Part shown: positions 1 to 7,561 of the stretch, in pieces | Layout of the letters: the number at the start of each line of letters is the position of its first letter | Position numbering within the stretch: the first letter of the stretch is position 1 | DNA from: Acidobacteriota bacterium | Lineage (GTDB): Bacteria; Actinomycetota; AC-67 | Length of the DNA: 39,825 nucleotides | NCBI GenBank assembly: GCA_016208485.1 | Contig: JACQXY010000027.1 | Location: 1 to 39,825 of the forward strand | Direction: 5' to 3' | Notes under the pieces: generated by a model | What the model was told of the DNA's origin: nothing | What the model saw: the letters and a program-made list of their open reading frames with translations, nothing else | Databases searched by the model: none | Translations under genes and position numbers: made by a program

Positions 1-2
1 CA

Positions 3-257
3 TGGCAGCTCACGCTCTCGGCGGCGCGGCTCGCGGCCGCCGGGGCGCCGCACGCGCGCGAAGCCTCGATGGCAAAGCTGTTCGCGACCGAGGCATGTAC
101 CTGGGCGTGTGAGCGGGCGTTGCACCTGCAAGGGGCGCAGGACTACATGTCGGAGAGCCCGGCGCAGCGCTTCTACCGGGACTGCAAGGTCCTCGAGCTG
201 GGCGAGGGGACGAGCGAGATCCAGCGCGAGACCATCGCGCGGTCGCTGGGGCTGTAG
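3..257 (+). CDS. acyl-CoA dehydrogenase, C-terminal part (5' end outside window)
   Basis: The reading frame is open from base 3 to a TAG and gives about 84 residues. They match the C-terminal helical domain of acyl-CoA dehydrogenases, flavoenzymes that introduce the alpha-beta double bond into acyl-CoA thioesters. Visible family marks are AKLFATEA, the LQGAQDYM segment, the RDCKVLELGEGTSEIQR segment (usually R-D-x-R/K ... E-G-T-S-E-I-Q) and the end ARSLGL. The catalytic base and most of the FAD site lie outside the window. A TetR regulator starts 23 bp downstream on the same strand, so the two may form one fatty-acid or acyl-CoA catabolic unit. The substrate range cannot be told from the tail. 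Confidence 0.9.
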   Translation, partial: WQLTLSAARLAAAGAPHAREASMAKLFATEACTWACERALHLQGAQDYMSESPAQRFYRDCKVLELGEGTSEIQRETIARSLGL

Positions 258-280
258 AGCGCCGGAGGAGGGGGCCAGGG

Positions 281-967
281 ATGGGGGTCGCCGAGCGGCG
301 GGAGCGGGAGCGGCAGGCGCGCCGGCAGGCGGTGCTCGACGCGATGCGGGCGCTCGTGCGCGAGCGCGGGTTCAACGGGACGACGACGCGCCGGATCGCG
401 GAGCGCGCCGAGCTGTCGGAGGCGACCCTCTTCTGGTACTTCCGGAGCAAGGACGAGATCTTCACGTCGCTGCTGTTCGAGGCGATCGAGTTCATGTCTC
501 GCGGCCTGGAGGAGATCGAGGCGCGCCCCGGCCCGCCCGCGGAGAGGCTCGAGGCGCTCTGGGGATTCTTCTCACGGGTGCGCGCGGAGCATCCCGAGTA
601 CTTCCAGGTCTTCGCTCACCTCGCGCAGCCGCAGGCGACCGCCGCGGTGGACGAGGAGGTGCGAGCCGAGATCGCCCGGCGCTCGGGGGACAACTTCCGC
701 CTGTTCGCGCGGGTCCTCGGGGGAGCGGCGGGATCCGGACGCGCCCGCGTGGGCGCGGATCTGCTGTGGGCCGCCTTCTTCGGCCTGATGGTGCTCCGGG
801 ACTCCCGCGCGAACCTCGGGGCGACGGCGCATCCCGACGCGCGCGACCTCGGGGAAGCGCTCGAGATGCTGCTGGGGGGGATTCCGCCGGCCGGCGGCGG
901 GGCTCTCCCGGCGCGGCCCGCCCGGTCTCGGCAGTCCTCCGTCCCTGGGCGGCGGAGGTCCGGGTGA
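281..967 (+). CDS. TetR/AcrR-family transcriptional regulator
   Basis: This 228-residue protein has a typical TetR N-terminal DNA-binding domain. A basic helix (residues 3-25) is followed by the helix-turn-helix FNGTTTRRIAERAELSEATL and the FWYFRSKDEIF segment that closes the domain near residue 65. The remainder is a helical ligand-binding and dimer domain ending in a Pro/Arg-rich tail. The ATG start has GGGGCCAGGG upstream. It lies between an acyl-CoA dehydrogenase and a zinc alcohol dehydrogenase, with only 5 bp to the latter. It probably senses an acyl-CoA or related metabolite and controls this cluster, as many actinobacterial TetR proteins do. The ligand is not predictable. Confidence 0.92.
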   Translation: MGVAERRERERQARRQAVLDAMRALVRERGFNGTTTRRIAERAELSEATLFWYFRSKDEIFTSLLFEAIEFMSRGLEEIEARPGPPAERLEALWGFFSRVRAEHPEYFQVFAHLAQPQATAAVDEEVRAEIARRSGDNFRLFARVLGGAAGSGRARVGADLLWAAFFGLMVLRDSRANLGATAHPDARDLGEALEMLLGGIPPAGGGALPARPARSRQSSVPGRRRSG

Positions 968-972
968 GGACC

Positions 973-2052
973 ATGCGCGCCGCGCGCCTGCACCGGCCGG
1001 GTGAGCCGTTGCGCGTCGAGGAGGTCGAGGTGCCGGAGCCGGCGGAGGGGGAGGTCCTCGTCGAGGTGCGCGCGTGCGGCCTCTGCGGCACAGACCTTCA
1101 CCTGGCGGTGCAGGGAGATCTGCCGGTCGCGCGCACCCCCATCACTCTCGGCCACGAAGCGGCCGGAGTGGTCGCGCGCGTGGGCCGGGGTGTGAGGAGC
1201 CCGGTGGAGGGCGACCGCGTGGCGCTCTTCCCGGCGGCCTCCTGTGGGGAGTGCCGCTTCTGTCGCGCCGGACGTGAGTCGCTCTGCGATCGCTCCAAGG
1301 TCTACGGCATGGCGCGCGACGGCGCGCTCGCCGACTATGTCGCGGTTCCGGCGCGCTCGCTGGTGCCCCTGCCCGCGACGGTGCCCTTCGACATCGGGGC
1401 GATCGTAACCGACGGGGTGGCGACCCCGTTCAGAGCGCTGCGCGCGCGCGGGCGCCTGCGGGCCGGGGAGACGGTCGGGGTGTTCGGCTGCGGGGGACTC
1501 GGCACGCACGCGGTCCAGCTCGCGCGCATGATGGGGGCGGCCAGCGTCGTCGCGGTGGATGTGGACCCCCGCGCGCTCGAGCGCGCCGCGCGCCTGGGGG
1601 CGGATCTCGCCCTGAGTCCCGGGGAGACCGACGTCGCCGGGGAGGTGCGCGAGCGGCTCGGCGGGCTCGACCTCGCGCTCGAGCTGGTCGGGCGGCCGGA
1701 GACGGTGGAACTTGCGCTCCGCTGCACTGGGAAGTGCGGCCGGACGGTGCTCGTCGGGGTGGGCCCGGGGCGTCCGTCCCTGCCGCCGCTCGCTGCGTTC
1801 GTCGGGCGCGAGCAGTCCGTGCTCGGCTCCTTCGGCATGGACCGGGCGGACATCGAGGACCTCTACCGGCTCGTGGAGGCGGGGCGCCTCGACCTGTCGG
1901 GATCGATCTCCGCGAAGTACTCGCTCGAGGAGGCCGACGCCGCGCTCCGGCGCCTGGCCGGCAAGGAGGGCGGGATCGTGCGCGTGGTCGTGGAGCCCCA
2001 CCTCGCGCGCCGCGGAGACGAGCCGGCCGGGGGGCCTATTGTTTCGCCGTGA
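973..2052 (+). CDS. zinc-dependent alcohol dehydrogenase (MDR superfamily)
   Basis: This 359-residue medium-chain dehydrogenase has both zinc sites. The catalytic set is C38 (GLCGTD), H43 and the GHE motif at 60-62. The structural zinc set is C91, C94, C97 and C105. The nucleotide-binding glycine motif is GCGGLG at about 172-177, with a following VDVD acidic end that favours NAD. The frame is open far upstream, but the ATG at 973 starts the canonical N-terminus and sits 5 bp after the TetR stop. It should oxidise a secondary or cyclic alcohol, possibly a CoA thioester. 6-Hydroxycyclohexenecarbonyl-CoA dehydrogenase belongs to this family and would fit the dehydratase operon at 17.9-21.0 kb, but that link is speculative. 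Confidence 0.92.
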   Translation: MRAARLHRPGEPLRVEEVEVPEPAEGEVLVEVRACGLCGTDLHLAVQGDLPVARTPITLGHEAAGVVARVGRGVRSPVEGDRVALFPAASCGECRFCRAGRESLCDRSKVYGMARDGALADYVAVPARSLVPLPATVPFDIGAIVTDGVATPFRALRARGRLRAGETVGVFGCGGLGTHAVQLARMMGAASVVAVDVDPRALERAARLGADLALSPGETDVAGEVRERLGGLDLALELVGRPETVELALRCTGKCGRTVLVGVGPGRPSLPPLAAFVGREQSVLGSFGMDRADIEDLYRLVEAGRLDLSGSISAKYSLEEADAALRRLAGKEGGIVRVVVEPHLARRGDEPAGGPIVSP

Positions 2053-2068
2053 GTCCGGGGGATATGAT
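2039..2068 (+). promoter_or_regulatory. putative sigma70-type promoter for the small membrane protein gene
   Basis: TTGTTT (2039-2044), an 18-bp spacer and TATGAT (2063-2068) lie across the 3' end of the alcohol dehydrogenase gene. The predicted start of transcription is about 30 nt ahead of the ATG at 2106. The -10 box is good and the -35 box only partial. Confidence 0.4.
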
Positions 2069-2105
2069 CCGCTCGTTGAGGGGGACCGAACCGGGAGGAG
2101 GAGCG

Positions 2106-2252
2106 ATGGCGGAAGAGGGCAAGAAGCGCTCGAAGAAGGGTTTGTGTACGATGCTTGCCGCGATCGCCGCCGGGGTCTTCTTCTTCCTGAAGAAGCGCAA
2201 GCGCGAGGACGAGTCGGCCTGGGAAGAGGCGACCCCCGACTCCCACAACTAG
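2106..2252 (+). CDS. DLW-39-like actinobacterial mini-membrane protein
   Basis: This 48-residue protein starts at an ATG with a strong ribosome site (GGGAGGAGG, 5-6 nt upstream). It has a basic N-terminus (EEGKKRSKK), one hydrophobic segment (about residues 13-28, including FFF) and a basic stop-transfer stretch KKRKR. The acidic tail contains W-E-E-A-T-P-D. The architecture and the terminal W-x-E-A-T-D-like motif resemble the small actinobacterial DLW-39 family, whose function is unknown. Its own promoter-like sequence and strong ribosome site suggest substantial expression. The family assignment rests on recall of the motif, so it is tentative; that it is a real gene is more certain. Confidence 0.7.
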   Translation: MAEEGKKRSKKGLCTMLAAIAAGVFFFLKKRKREDESAWEEATPDSHN

Positions 2253-2346
2253 ACGCCCGGACGTGAAGGCGCGCGGGAGCGGTCCGCGCGCCTTCGCGCG
2301 TCTTCGGGGGAACATCCATCTGGCGCGCGGCGTCGAACCGGGTGCG

Positions 2347-3165
2347 ATGAGACGAGCCCTGATTCGACCGGCCGCGGTGCTCGCGAGCCTCGCGCTCCTC
2401 GCGGGGGGTTGCGCGCGCGCGCGGATCTCGCATCCGTCCGGCGCGCGCGACCTCGTGTTGCGTGTGTCGACGGGAGGGGGGTTCGTCGGGCCCGGTGCGG
2501 TGTTCGCCCAGATCCCCGAGATCTCGCTCTTCGGCGACGGGAGCCTCGTGACGCCCGGGCCGCAGATGGAAATGTACCCGGGACCCGCCCTGCCGAACCT
2601 GCTCGTCGCCCGGCTGTCCGAGGAGGGTGTGCAGCGGGTCTTGCGGGCGGCGCGCGCCGCCGGCCTGCTCGGCTCGGATCGCACGCTGCTCCACTCGGGG
2701 GTCGCCGACGCCCCGACGACGACGTTCACGGTCGTCGCAGGCGGGCGGCGGCACGTGGTCTCGGCCTACGCGCTCGGGATCGATGACTCCGGAAGCATGA
2801 TTCCGGCGGGCGCGCGCGCGGCGCGCGCGCGCCTCGGCGACTTGAGAAGCTGGCTGGCGACGGGCGCGATCGGCGAGGAGCGACCCTACGAGCCTCGCGC
2901 GCTTCGGATCCTGGTGGAGCCGCCCTCGGCCTCGCCGGAGCCCGGCATCGTGCGGCAGACGAAGTCCTGGCCGCTCGCGACGCCGCTTGCGACCTTCGGC
3001 CGGCCGGCCGGGCCCGACCGCCGGTGCGGGGTCGCCGAGGGAACGGACTTGGCGGTCTTGCTGCCGCAGGTCCGCGAGGCGAATCAGCTCACGATCTGGC
3101 GGAGCGCCGGCCGGGCGTACCACCTGTCGTTCCGGCCGCTCCTCCCCGACGAGTCCGGGTGCTGA
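2347..3165 (+). CDS. secreted lipoprotein of unknown function
   Basis: This 272-residue protein has a lipoprotein signal peptide: a basic start MRRALIR, a hydrophobic core and the lipobox LAGGC with the acylated Cys at residue 22. This decides the start, because the frame itself opens at a GTG at 2263 with an unlikely basic leader. The mature part is rich in beta-prone segments (LVLRVSTGGGFVGPG, TTFTVVAGGRRHVVSAYALG) and has two further Cys (RRCGV and the penultimate ESGC). I do not recognise a domain. The gene stands alone, convergent with the BNR-repeat gene across a small hairpin. A cell-surface role is all that can be inferred. Confidence 0.82.
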   Translation: MRRALIRPAAVLASLALLAGGCARARISHPSGARDLVLRVSTGGGFVGPGAVFAQIPEISLFGDGSLVTPGPQMEMYPGPALPNLLVARLSEEGVQRVLRAARAAGLLGSDRTLLHSGVADAPTTTFTVVAGGRRHVVSAYALGIDDSGSMIPAGARAARARLGDLRSWLATGAIGEERPYEPRALRILVEPPSASPEPGIVRQTKSWPLATPLATFGRPAGPDRRCGVAEGTDLAVLLPQVREANQLTIWRSAGRAYHLSFRPLLPDESGC

Positions 3166-3262
3166 CCCGCTCTTGCCCCGGGGGGTCGGCCAGGAACACC
3201 CGGAACGAGGAGCCGCCTCCGGCGCGGCCCCCTGAGTTCCGGCGTCCGACCGGGGTCACTTC

Positions 3263-3280
3263 GGGCCGGTTTCCGGGCCC
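3263..3280. terminator. possible terminator between convergent genes
   Basis: GGGCCGG, a TTT loop and CCGGGCCC form a short hairpin with one unpaired base between the lipoprotein gene and the convergent BNR-repeat gene. There is no U-tract, so this is a weak call. Confidence 0.35.
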
Positions 3281-3285
3281 TTCAC

Positions 3286-4722
3286 TCACGGGCAGACGGT
3301 CGGGCCTCCGGTCTGGACCGTGATCCATGTGCCGCCCTCGTTCGTGCTTGAACTCGGGTTCGCGGCCCCCGGCCAGGCGATGAGGAACTCGCAGCCGGCG
3401 TCGAGGGCGACCCCCCAGACGTCGGTGATCCGGTCGCAGAGGAGGCCGTCCTCGATCCCGGAGGCGGCGGTCGTCCCGCAGTGGCCGAGGTTCGCCGCGG
3501 CGGTGCCCTCGTAGGCGGCAAAGTCGGCGAGCGGCGGCGCTTCGTAGATCATGGGCGAGGTGCCGAGCGCGTCGGTGACCTGCGCCACGGTCGTGTACCA
3601 GTAGGTCTTGGTCCCGCTCGTCACCCCCTTGTACCAGACGACGTCGAGCTTGCCGGGGGCGCCGGCGCGCGCGTGCGCGTGGGTGTTGCCCGGCCCGCCG
3701 TTCGGATCGTCGGGTTCGATCACGGTCGGCGGCGCCCACGCGCTCAGGTCGGGCGGCGCCCAGGTGTACTCGACCGAGGCTCCGGTGAAGTCGGGGAATG
3801 GGTGTGGCGAGCGGTCGAAGACGATGTAGACGTTGCCGTCCGTGTCGGTCGCGGGTGAGGCTCCCTGCATCTGAGCCATCCTCCCGCTCGCGCTCTGGTC
3901 CACCGCGAGCGACGTGGTCCACGAGCCGGGTGAGGCGTCGGGTGAGATCGCCGCCCAGATGCGAGTGGCGAACACGATGTTGAACTGCGCGCTCCCGGTC
4001 ACGCTCGCGCCGCAGCCCCCGATCAGGGAGCTGCGAGTGCCCCAGGACACGGTGAGGCGGCCGGTCACCGGGTCGACGAGCATGCCGTCGGGGCCGCCCG
4101 AGTCGGCGCACTGCAGGTCGAGCCAGGCCTCGGTCCCGGGAAGGGTGATCGGGACCGGCGGGAGGAACGTCGCGCCGTTGTCGATCGAGGTCGCGACCCA
4201 CATGTTGTGGCTCGCCTCGCCGGTGACGAGGTTGTGGTAGAGGAGGTAGACGCGCGGGAGCCCCGTCGTCAGATCGTCGGGCCCGACCGCGAGCCACTGG
4301 CGGTCCTGGTCGGCCGGCCCCGCGGTCGGGGAGAGATTCCAGGTGTCGCCGCGATCGTCTGAGTAGTAGACGCGCGTCTGGACGGCGGCGAGATCCAACT
4401 CGGTCGCAAGGACGCGCCCCGTGCGGGTCACGGCGATGTCCACGTCGATGGTCGGCCCGGTCTGCCGAATCGGGTCGGTCTTGGTGCGCGCCCAGGTTCC
4501 CGTTGTCGCGTCGTAGTGGTACACGACCGCAAGGCCGCTCGAGGTGCTCGAGATCACCCACCGTGTGCCGTCGGGGCCGACCGCGAGGCGCGGTTCCGTG
4601 TCGGGCCCGGCGCCGGGGAGTCTCGTGGGCGCGCTGAAGGTGGGCGCGTCCGCCGCTCGCGCGAGCGAGCCCGCGATCAGGGCGGCGAGGAGCAGGAGCG
4701 GGGCGATCGTCCGTCGAGCCAT
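3286..4722 (-). CDS. secreted BNR/Asp-box (sialidase-fold) protein
   Basis: This 478-residue protein begins with a cleavable signal peptide (MARRT then a Leu/Ala-rich core, cut probably after ARAA near residue 23). The rest looks like a sialidase-type beta-propeller. It has a clear Asp box SDDRGDTW and a second, looser one SIDNGATF. It also has repeated phrases of the type DGTRWVIS, DGNVYIVFDR and LDVVWYKG, spaced as propeller blades. The ribosome site is ACGGAGGGACC before the ATG. True exo-sialidases need an Arg triad and a FRIP motif, which I do not see. A general extracellular binding or glycan-related role is safer than calling it a neuraminidase. No linked carbohydrate genes are present. 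Confidence 0.8.
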   Translation of the reverse strand: MARRTIAPLLLLAALIAGSLARAADAPTFSAPTRLPGAGPDTEPRLAVGPDGTRWVISSTSSGLAVVYHYDATTGTWARTKTDPIRQTGPTIDVDIAVTRTGRVLATELDLAAVQTRVYYSDDRGDTWNLSPTAGPADQDRQWLAVGPDDLTTGLPRVYLLYHNLVTGEASHNMWVATSIDNGATFLPPVPITLPGTEAWLDLQCADSGGPDGMLVDPVTGRLTVSWGTRSSLIGGCGASVTGSAQFNIVFATRIWAAISPDASPGSWTTSLAVDQSASGRMAQMQGASPATDTDGNVYIVFDRSPHPFPDFTGASVEYTWAPPDLSAWAPPTVIEPDDPNGGPGNTHAHARAGAPGKLDVVWYKGVTSGTKTYWYTTVAQVTDALGTSPMIYEAPPLADFAAYEGTAAANLGHCGTTAASGIEDGLLCDRITDVWGVALDAGCEFLIAWPGAANPSSSTNEGGTWITVQTGGPTVCP

Positions 4723-4831
4723 TGGTCCCTCCGTGTCCGGTGGTCCCGGGTATCTTCGCCGTGGGCGGCCCCGACTCCTGCCGGATCTACCGGTTACGGA
4801 AGCGGTGTCGCGCGCGTAGAATGCCGAGCGC

Positions 4832-4907
4832 GGGGACGTAGCTCAGTTGGTAGAGCACCTGCCTTGCACGCAGGGGGTCGCCGGTTCGAGTCCGGTCGTC
4901 TCCACCA
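4832..4907 (+). tRNA. tRNA-Ala (anticodon UGC)
   Basis: This is a complete 76-nt cloverleaf with the 3' CCA encoded. The acceptor arms are GGGGACG (4832-4838) and CGTCTCC (4897-4903) with one G-U pair. The anticodon stem CCTGC/GCAGG flanks the loop CTTGCAC, giving anticodon TGC at 4865-4867. The T arm is CCGGTTCGAGTCCGG. A -10-like TAGAAT lies at 4817-4822, about 10 bp ahead of the 5' end. The 3' end of a tRNA gene is a common integration site, and an atypical module starts directly downstream. I found no second copy of the tRNA 3' end on the far side. Confidence 0.97.
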
Positions 4908-5146
4908 AAGCGTCAAGACTCGAACTCTCACCCGAAGAACGAACCGGGCGGGGGTTCTTGAGTTCCCGGCGGAAGCTGCGGACAAGGTCCTCGGCGAGGA
5001 CAACTCCGCTTACGACGGAGGTCGCTCGCCATCCGGCTGGGGGGAGATGTCGGTGACCTCAGTCCCGAGTAGGGAAAACGCTTCTCAAAGTAGACGACCA
5101 ACAACTCGACCTGGTCTGGGCCGAAGACGACCAACGGGTCGGTGCC
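4908..5146. other. leader region between tRNA-Ala and the methyltransferase gene
   Basis: No complete gene is seen here. The methyltransferase frame is open from 5057 (just after a TGA) without ATG, GTG or TTG until the TTG at 5147. The codons between read as plausible protein (VDDQQLDLVWAEDDQ), so translation could begin earlier at a rarer codon such as the CTG at 5111. A small inverted repeat GTCCTC/GAGGAC spaced by GGC lies at 4987-5001. No integrase remnant and no typical C-box of restriction-modification controllers is visible. Confidence 0.5.
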
Positions 5147-6817
5147 TTGGGGGTTCTTCAACCACGTCCAAGCGAAGCGTCGGAGGAACCCAAGGGCGTC
5201 GTCTACACCCGACCCTGGGTTGTGGAACTCATTCTCGACCTCGTCGGATACCGATCCCGCGCAGATCTGGGGGCTCTGACCGCGGTCGAGCCCGCTGCCG
5301 GCGAGGGCGCCTTTCTAGTCCCCATGGTGAAGCGGCTCCTGGCTTCCTTGGGCGCGCACGGCCGCTCTCTGGAGGAAGCGCACTGCGCACTCCGCGCCTA
5401 CGAGTTGAGCGAGGAGGCAGCAGCGCGAGCAAGGGATGGCGTGATCGCGGTGCTGATTAGCAGCGGGATCGATCTTGAGCATGCCCGCGAAGCCGCCAAG
5501 GGCTGGATCAAGGTTGGGGATTACCTTCTCGACTCCCCGAACGACAGCCGTGCAGACGTGGTAGTCGGAAACCCGCCGTACATCCGCTACGACGACATGC
5601 CGGCGGATCTCTTGGCCCGTTACCGGACTGCATATCCGACGATGGTTGGGCGAGGCGACATATACATCGGGTTCATCGAAGCCACTCTGCGGCAGCTCAA
5701 GCCCGGCGGGGTTCTCGGCTTCATCTGTGCCGACCGATGGATGCGTTCCGCCTACGGTATTGAGCTTCGCCGACTGATCTCGGAGGCTTGCGCTGTCGAG
5801 GCGGTCATCGAGATGCACAACGCACCCGCCTTCGAGAACGAGGTCTCTGCATACCCCGCGGTGATCGTGATTCGAAGGGCAAGTCAAGGAGAAGCACTTG
5901 TGGCCAGCGCCGGCCCTGATTCAGGGGAACCGCCGGAGGGAAGGTCTCTTGCCGATGCGGTGATCGATCTTGCCAACGCCGGGAAGCGAATGGTTCCGGG
6001 ATTCACCGCGGCCAAAGTGCATCGCTGGTTTCGCGGTGGATCTCCTTGGCCCTCAATCGCGCCATCGAAGCTTGAACTACTCCAGGACCTTGAGGAACGC
6101 TTCGCACCTCTGGAAGATGAAGCCGCCGGAACAAGAATCGGCATCGGAGTGGCGACCGGTGCTGATGCCGTCTTCATTACCGAGGATGTCGACCTCGTTG
6201 AGTCAGACCGGCTGCTTCCTCTCGCGATGGCCGCCGACACCAAGGACGGCACCGTTCGCTGGTCCGGCCACTACCTCGTCAATCCCTGGACTGCGGATGG
6301 CACTCTAGTTGAACTAGAGCGGTATGCGAGGCTTCGGGATTACTTCGAGAGCAAGAAAGATCAGCTACTTAGGAGGAACATCGCGCGGCGCCGGCCGCGC
6401 GACTGGTTCCGCACCATCGACAAGGTCACCGCTTCCCTGCTTGAGCGCCCCAAGCTCTACATCCCCGACATGAAGATGACAAGTCACCCCACACTCGATC
6501 CTGGGAAGACCTATCCCCATCACAACCTCTACGTGCTGACCTCGAAGGGATGGGACCTCGAGGTGCTCGGCGGACTCCTGCTCTCGCGGGTCGCCGAGTT
6601 CTTCATCGATGCCTACTGCGTCAAGATGCGGGGGGGAACGCTCCGCTTCCAGGCGCAGTACTTGAGAAGGATTCGTGTGCCTGACGCCGACCGCCTCTCA
6701 GAAGGGGTTCGGGAGCGACTTCGCCAAACATTCCGCTCGCGTGACGTAGAGGAAGCAACTGCGGCTGCGATCGAGGCCTACAAGATCGAGAGCTTCGCCG
6801 GAGAGTTCGGGTGCTGA
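5147..6817 (+). CDS. XhoI/PaeR7I-type adenine-N6 DNA methyltransferase
   Basis: This protein is 556 residues from a TTG start. The S-adenosylmethionine-binding motif I is AVEPAAGEGAF (46-56) and the catalytic motif IV is NPPY (142-145, in VVVGNPPYIRYDDM), so it methylates adenine N6. The C-terminal half, including KLYIPDMKMTSHP and MRGGTLRFQAQYLRRIRVP, looks like the target-recognition and TaqI-like C-terminal region. The downstream gene belongs to the XhoI/PaeR7I nuclease family, so the expected site is CTCGAG. The gene ends overlapping that nuclease gene by 7 nt. The region is less GC-rich than its surroundings, consistent with horizontal acquisition. The exact start is uncertain because the frame is open upstream. 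Confidence 0.88.
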   Translation: MGVLQPRPSEASEEPKGVVYTRPWVVELILDLVGYRSRADLGALTAVEPAAGEGAFLVPMVKRLLASLGAHGRSLEEAHCALRAYELSEEAAARARDGVIAVLISSGIDLEHAREAAKGWIKVGDYLLDSPNDSRADVVVGNPPYIRYDDMPADLLARYRTAYPTMVGRGDIYIGFIEATLRQLKPGGVLGFICADRWMRSAYGIELRRLISEACAVEAVIEMHNAPAFENEVSAYPAVIVIRRASQGEALVASAGPDSGEPPEGRSLADAVIDLANAGKRMVPGFTAAKVHRWFRGGSPWPSIAPSKLELLQDLEERFAPLEDEAAGTRIGIGVATGADAVFITEDVDLVESDRLLPLAMAADTKDGTVRWSGHYLVNPWTADGTLVELERYARLRDYFESKKDQLLRRNIARRRPRDWFRTIDKVTASLLERPKLYIPDMKMTSHPTLDPGKTYPHHNLYVLTSKGWDLEVLGGLLLSRVAEFFIDAYCVKMRGGTLRFQAQYLRRIRVPDADRLSEGVRERLRQTFRSRDVEEATAAAIEAYKIESFAGEFGC

Positions 6818-7533
6818 AGGACCTCGACGAGCGGTTTCGGGCCGCTCTGCAGTCCTTCTGAGACGCGCGTGACAGGCAGCAGAAGAAGCAGATGCAGTCC
6901 GGGAAGATCGACGCAGGTACTCGCGGTGCGGTGACCGGCGGCACGCAGATGGGCGCGCTCGAGGTGCTCCTTACCGATGTGCTCGTGAACGCCGGTCTCG
7001 ACCCGAGCCACATCAAGGCTCGGACTGCTCTTGAGCTTCCTGGCTACTACCGGCCGGAGAAGAAGTGGGATCTCCTCGTTGTAGTCGACGATCGCCTCCT
7101 GCTCGCGGTCGAGTTCAAGTCCCAGGTCGGGCCGAGCTTCGGGAACAACTTCAACAACCGGACTGAAGAGGCCATCGGTAACGCCGAGGACATCTGGACC
7201 GCCTACCGCGAGGGTAGGTTCGGCAAGCATCCAGCCCCGCTCCTCGGCTACTTCTTCCTTCTTGAGGACTGTAGCGAGGTGCACGCCCCCGTCAGGAACG
7301 TCGAGCCCTACTTCGAGGTCGATCCGGTCTTCAAACACACGTCGTACGCAAAGCGCTATCAGATCCTGTTGGAGAGGTTGGTCCTTGAGCGCAAGTACAC
7401 CGCCGCCTGCCTCACGCTAGCTACCGACTCGAAGCCAACGACGGTGACGCATCCGACCAAGGGCCTTTCGTTCCGTCAGTTCGCCGCAGCGGCCGAGGCG
7501 CATGCACGCGCGTTCGGCGAATCGGAGCAATGA
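6811..7533 (+). pseudogene. XhoI/PaeR7I-type restriction endonuclease interrupted by an in-frame TGA
   Basis: The frame from GTG 6811 (SD-like GGAGAG just upstream, 7-nt overlap with the methyltransferase stop) reads VLKDLDERFRAALQSF and then TGA at 6859-6861. It continues in the same frame as DARDRQQKKQ to a TGA at 7533. The body has XhoI-family hallmarks: DAGTRGAVTGGTQMG, ELPGYYRPEKKWDLLVV, the catalytic-type VEFKSQVGPSFGNNFNNRT and WTAYREGRFG. As I recall the family, a Trp follows the Phe at the stop (F-W-x-x-R), so TGG to TGA is the simplest change. An internal ATG at 6892 could give a 213-residue product lacking the first 27 codons. Either the nuclease is dead or it is made in short form; a base-call error is also possible. 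Confidence 0.82.
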
Positions 7534-7561
7534 GTTGCCGAGCATCACGGGAGTGCTGTTG

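Noticed and set aside
616..3123. Very long minus-strand frame (835 codons) opposite the regulator, dehydrogenase and lipoprotein genes
   Set aside because: Typical shadow frame of GC-rich DNA; Arg/Pro-rich composition without motifs, whereas the plus-strand frames carry clear families.
4794..5003. Minus-strand open frame with the phrase PDSNRRPPACKAG over tRNA-Ala
   Set aside because: It is the antisense reading of the tRNA, a well-known false protein in annotations.
192..6963. Avoidance of the site CTCGAG expected with a long-resident XhoI-type system
   Set aside because: Sites are present, for example at 192-197, 6557-6562 and 6958-6963. There is no sign of avoidance, which fits a recent arrival, a dead nuclease, or protection by methylation.
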